In this document: piece by piece, positions 58,267 to 64,000 of the stretch
Layout: each line of letters begins with the position of its first letter
Numbering within the stretch: position 1 is the first letter of the stretch
Origin: Brevundimonas sp.
Lineage (GTDB): Bacteria; Pseudomonadota; Alphaproteobacteria; Caulobacterales; Caulobacteraceae
Direction of reading: 5' to 3'
DNA length: 64,000 nt
Assembly (NCBI RefSeq): GCF_030682035.1
Contig: NZ_JAUXQZ010000025.1
Coordinates: forward strand, 310,001 to 374,000
Notes under the pieces: model-generated
The model's input: only the letters and a program-made list of their open reading frames with translations
Told to the model about the DNA's origin: nothing
The model's database searches: none
Made by a program: the position numbers and the translations under genes

Positions 58267-58469
58267 CTTGTCATCCCGGACGCGGCCTGGCCGCGATCCG
58301 GGACGGGATGGAACTTCCAAAACGAAAACTCCCGGGCAGCTCGCAGAGCTGAACCGGGAGACGGGTGGCGTCAACCGTGCTCCCGGACAGGCGCGAGCGC
58401 CTTCCGGGAAGGACGATCAGGGAGCATAGCCGTCCCCGATAGCCGCTGCGCGGCTTCGGGGATGACAAG
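58267..58469. repeat. 203-bp element with 11-bp terminal inverted repeats
   Basis: CTTGTCATCCC (58267-58277) and GGGATGACAAG (58459-58469) are perfect inverted ends. Between them are four internal hairpins, among them TCCCGGA-CGCGGC paired with GCCGCG-TCCGGGA (58274-58302) and CTCCCGG/CCGGGAG (from 58327). No reading frame is supported. The 14 bases 58267-58280 recur at 4704-4717. It lies just beyond atpC and could also act as the operon terminator. The rest of the 58191-58472 gap shows nothing more. Confidence 0.75.
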
Positions 58470-58472
58470 GCC

Positions 58473-58742
58473 CTACCCCGCCGTCACTTCCGAAGCCTGT
58501 TCGGCCAGGATGGTCAGGCCGGCCGGGGTTACGTCGGCGAAACCGCCGTGGACCTCGAACTGACGCCGCGAACCGCCGTCGATGACGGTGACCACGCCCT
58601 CGCGCAGCGCCGTCATGAAGGGGGCGTGGTCGGCCAGGACGCCGAAATCGCCCTCGACGCCCGGCGCATCCACCTGATCGACGAGACCGTTGAAGACCTC
58701 GCGCTCAGGCGATACCAGCGAAAAGCTGAGCTTGCCGGCCAT
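58473..58742 (-). CDS. atpC: F1F0 ATP synthase subunit epsilon
   Basis: An 89-residue subunit, shorter than the 130-140 of most bacteria because the C-terminal helical hairpin that inhibits ATP hydrolysis is missing; only the beta-sandwich remains (LSFSLVSPEREVFNGLVDQVDAPGVEGDFGVLADHAPFMTALREG). This short form is normal for Caulobacter-type alphaproteobacteria, which can use the zeta inhibitor instead. Last gene of the F1 operon, 3 bp after atpD. Confidence 0.93.
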   Translation of the reverse strand: MAGKLSFSLVSPEREVFNGLVDQVDAPGVEGDFGVLADHAPFMTALREGVVTVIDGGSRRQFEVHGGFADVTPAGLTILAEQASEVTAG

Positions 58743-58745
58743 GGA

Positions 58746-60565
<1,820 letters not shown>

Positions 60566-60606
60566 TTGAGCTTCCTTTCGACCCGGAGAGCGTAACACAT
60601 AATACG

Positions 60607-61485
60607 TTACAGCGCCTCCGCGCCGGCGATGATCTCGATCAGTTCGGTGGTGATCTGGGCCTGGCGTTTGCGGTTGTATTGGAGGGTCAGGCTGTTGATG
60701 AGGTCGCCCGCATTGCGGGTCGCGTTGTCCATGGCGCCCATCTGGGCCCCGAAGAAGCTGGCCTGGTTCTCGTAGAGGGCGGCCAGCACCTGGGTGGTGA
60801 TGTTGCGCGGCAGCAGCGTCTCGAGAATCTCTTCCTCCGAGGGCTCGTATTCATAGGTCGCGCCGTTCAGGTCGATCGGCGGAGCGTCGCCGTCGACGAC
60901 CGCCGGGATCAGCTGCTTCGGCGTCGGGATCTGGGCGATGACCGACTGGAAGCGGCTGTAGAACAGGGTCACGACGTCGGCGTGGCCGGCCTCGAACTCC
61001 TCGGCGATCAGGGCCGCGATCGGCTCCGCCGCCGGCAGGCCGATGACCTTGTGGTCCGACATCTCGAAGGTCCTGACCAGCTTGTCGCCGTACAGGCGGG
61101 ACAGGCCGTCGCGCGACTTGCGGCCCACGGCGATGATGCGAACGTCCTTGCCGGCGGCGATCAGACCGTTGATCCGCTCACGCGCAGCCCGGATGACATT
61201 GGTGTTGAACCCGCCCGCCAGACCCTTGTCGCCGGTGGCGACGACGATCAGGTGTTTCTTGTCCGAGCCGGTGCCCGCCAGCAGCTTCGGTGCGCCGTCG
61301 CCCGACACGCCCGCCGCCAGATTGGCGATGACGGCGGCCATCTTCTTCGCATAGGGACGGGCGCTTTCCGCCTGATCCTGGGCGCGCTTCAGCTTGGCCG
61401 CGGCGACCATGTTCAGGGCCTTCGTGATCTTCTGCGTGGACTTCACGCTTCCGATCCGATTGCGCATTTCCTTGAGGCTGGCCAT
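60607..61485 (-). CDS. atpG: F1F0 ATP synthase subunit gamma
   Basis: Central rotor shaft of F1. 292 residues: N-terminal helix [35 protein letters not shown], Rossmann-like middle ([20 protein letters not shown]), and C-terminal helix [34 protein letters not shown] that runs through the alpha3beta3 ring. Third gene of the operon, 32 bp after atpA. Confidence 0.97.
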   Translation of the reverse strand: MASLKEMRNRIGSVKSTQKITKALNMVAAAKLKRAQDQAESARPYAKKMAAVIANLAAGVSGDGAPKLLAGTGSDKKHLIVVATGDKGLAGGFNTNVIRAARERINGLIAAGKDVRIIAVGRKSRDGLSRLYGDKLVRTFEMSDHKVIGLPAAEPIAALIAEEFEAGHADVVTLFYSRFQSVIAQIPTPKQLIPAVVDGDAPPIDLNGATYEYEPSEEEILETLLPRNITTQVLAALYENQASFFGAQMGAMDNATRNAGDLINSLTLQYNRKRQAQITTELIEIIAGAEAL

Positions 61486-61517
61486 CCGGGGCTACTCTCT
61501 CGCTATCCGGGCCGGTC

Positions 61518-63077
<1,560 letters not shown>

Positions 63078-63112
63078 TCAGCGCGGCCCCGTCGGAGCCG
63101 CGAGTGTTGGGT

Positions 63113-63667
63113 TCAGGCGCGTTTCAGCGCAAACTTCATCTGGTCGAGCTTGGTCTTCAGCGAGGCGTCGAACAGTTTCGAGCCGACCTTGACCTTGAGG
63201 CCGCCCAGGATCGACGGATCGACGCGGGCGGTCATTTCGGGGTCCTTGCCCAGCGAGGTTCGCAAGGCGGACTGGATGGATTTCATCTGGGCGGCGGTCA
63301 GGGCCTGGGCCGATACCACCTCGGCGGCGACGACGCCGGTCTTCTTGGCATAAAGCAGGTCGAAGCCGGCGATCACGCCGGGCAGGTCGCGGGCGCGGCC
63401 GTTCTGGGCCAGCAGACCGAGAAAATTGCGGGTGACGCCATTGAACTTCGCCTTGGCGGCGATGGCGGTCAGACCCTTCTGCTGGTCCTCGGCGGCGATG
63501 ACCGGCGACTGCGCCAGACGGCGCAGGTCGGCGCTGTCGTTCCACGCGGCCCGTAGCGAAGCCAGGTCAGCGCGCACGGCGTCCAGAACGTCCGTCTCGT
63601 CAGCGAGGTCGAACAGCGCCTGTGCGTAGCGCTCGCCGACTTCCGTCGTCCTGTAGTCGTCAGCCAC
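63113..63667 (-). CDS. atpH: F1F0 ATP synthase subunit delta
   Basis: Stator subunit linking F1 to the b subunits. 184 residues: N-terminal helical bundle ([21 protein letters not shown]), [20 protein letters not shown], and the C-terminal strand [37 protein letters not shown], which is the most conserved part. First gene of the operon; F0 genes are elsewhere, as usual in alphaproteobacteria. Start ATG 63667. The 202 bp upstream to the DUF808-like gene holds the promoter, but I could not pick a clear -35/-10. Confidence 0.95.
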   Translation of the reverse strand: MADDYRTTEVGERYAQALFDLADETDVLDAVRADLASLRAAWNDSADLRRLAQSPVIAAEDQQKGLTAIAAKAKFNGVTRNFLGLLAQNGRARDLPGVIAGFDLLYAKKTGVVAAEVVSAQALTAAQMKSIQSALRTSLGKDPEMTARVDPSILGGLKVKVGSKLFDASLKTKLDQMKFALKRA

Positions 63668-63869
63668 TTGTCATGTCCGCGCGGTTGGCGTTCGGGTTGG
63701 CGACCGGCGGCGTGTCCGCGCCAGTCAAATGTCTGAAATGCTTTGAGAAAGCACTTGGGGGACGCGTCTTGCAACGCGCCCTCCGGCTCAGCCGGGCGCC
63801 TGATAGCATCCATCCCCCGTCGCCGCAACCGAAGCGGGCCGCGATGGGCCGTCGGATTGCCGCACCCGG

Positions 63870-64000
63870 TCAGTGGGCGGGGCGCTTCTTGTGCGGGACA
63901 AGGTGCAAGATCGCCACGGTGGCGCCGCCAGTCACCAGGCCGACGACGGCCGAGGCGGCAGCCGTCGCCAACCATCCCGTCACGGGACCGATGAGCGGGA
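63870..64000 (-). CDS. C-terminal fragment of a DUF808 (YedI-like) membrane protein
   Basis: The last 43 codons are visible; the gene continues past the right edge. They read GPVTGWLATAAASAVVGLVTGG then a hydrophobic run and HLVPHKKRPAH. One membrane segment with a Gly/Ala-rich approach and a basic end matches the tail of DUF808 inner-membrane proteins as I know them. Identification rests on this short stretch only. Same strand as atpH, 202 bp upstream of it. Confidence 0.5.
   Translation of the reverse strand, partial: PLIGPVTGWLATAAASAVVGLVTGGATVAILHLVPHKKRPAH

Overview
The window is a stretch of chromosome from a GC-rich alphaproteobacterium, most likely a Caulobacterales member close to Brevundimonas or Caulobacter. 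The reasons are the PhyR-NepR-EcfG general stress locus with GGAAC-N16/17-CGTT promoters, the comF-grxC-nitrilase-DUF1178 and lysC-ptsP clusters, an F1 ATP synthase operon of the form atpH-A-G-D-C without F0 genes, SapC, a Zur-controlled ZnuD-type receptor and the rlmH-envC-ctpA-rppH block. Genus is inferred from gene content and order, not from an alignment.

Layout. 1-290 is the low-GC tail of a gene resembling phage-defence deaminases, convergent with clpB (287-2875). 3-15 kb holds a serine hydrolase, a DUF4893 lipoprotein, DUF4167, prmC and prfA (separated by an opposite-strand BrkB/YihY gene), a TauE/SafE permease, a GST, a small toxin-antitoxin pair, ispG and rodZ. 15-26.6 kb holds ptsP-lysC, divergent ubiG, the comF-to-GNAT operon, a Flp pilin, and the parvulin-argJ-mutT operon. 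secA (26.8-29.7 kb) is followed by a MerR regulator divergent from a methyltransferase, with a textbook 19-bp-spacer promoter between them. 31-40.8 kb is metabolic and membrane genes: a PLP enzyme, mmsA, hydrolases, zur with its box and a zinc receptor, sapC and an oxidoreductase.

The most informative region is 40.8-45.3 kb, the general stress response locus. phyR is divergent from nepR-ecfG, followed by a HisKA_2-type kinase and an entericidin-like peptide. I find five matches to the EcfG promoter consensus there: in front of phyR, nepR-ecfG, the entericidin, a 91-residue membrane protein, and a stretch with no open frame that ends about 110 bases later in a strong intrinsic terminator. That last unit reads as a stress-induced small RNA of about 115 nt with a C7 tract in its 5' hairpin, very like the GsrN RNA of Caulobacter. 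It is the best candidate here for an unannotated functional element.

45.5-50 kb holds an MHS transporter, small proteins, and an Lrp regulator divergent from alanine dehydrogenase. 50-57.6 kb is a long plus-strand run: obgE, nadD, rsfS, rlmH, an EnvC-like activator, ctpA, a polysaccharide deacetylase and rppH. 58.5-63.7 kb is the F1 ATP synthase operon, with an extra coiled-coil gene between atpG and atpD. The right edge cuts a DUF808-like gene.

Several gaps are filled by repeats. Three contain GAGTGGCGAGTG-type arms (39.2, 54.1 and 57.0 kb), one is a nested palindrome (57.8 kb), and one is a 200-bp element with 11-bp inverted ends (58.3 kb). I saw no rRNA, tRNA, CRISPR array, insertion sequence or prophage.
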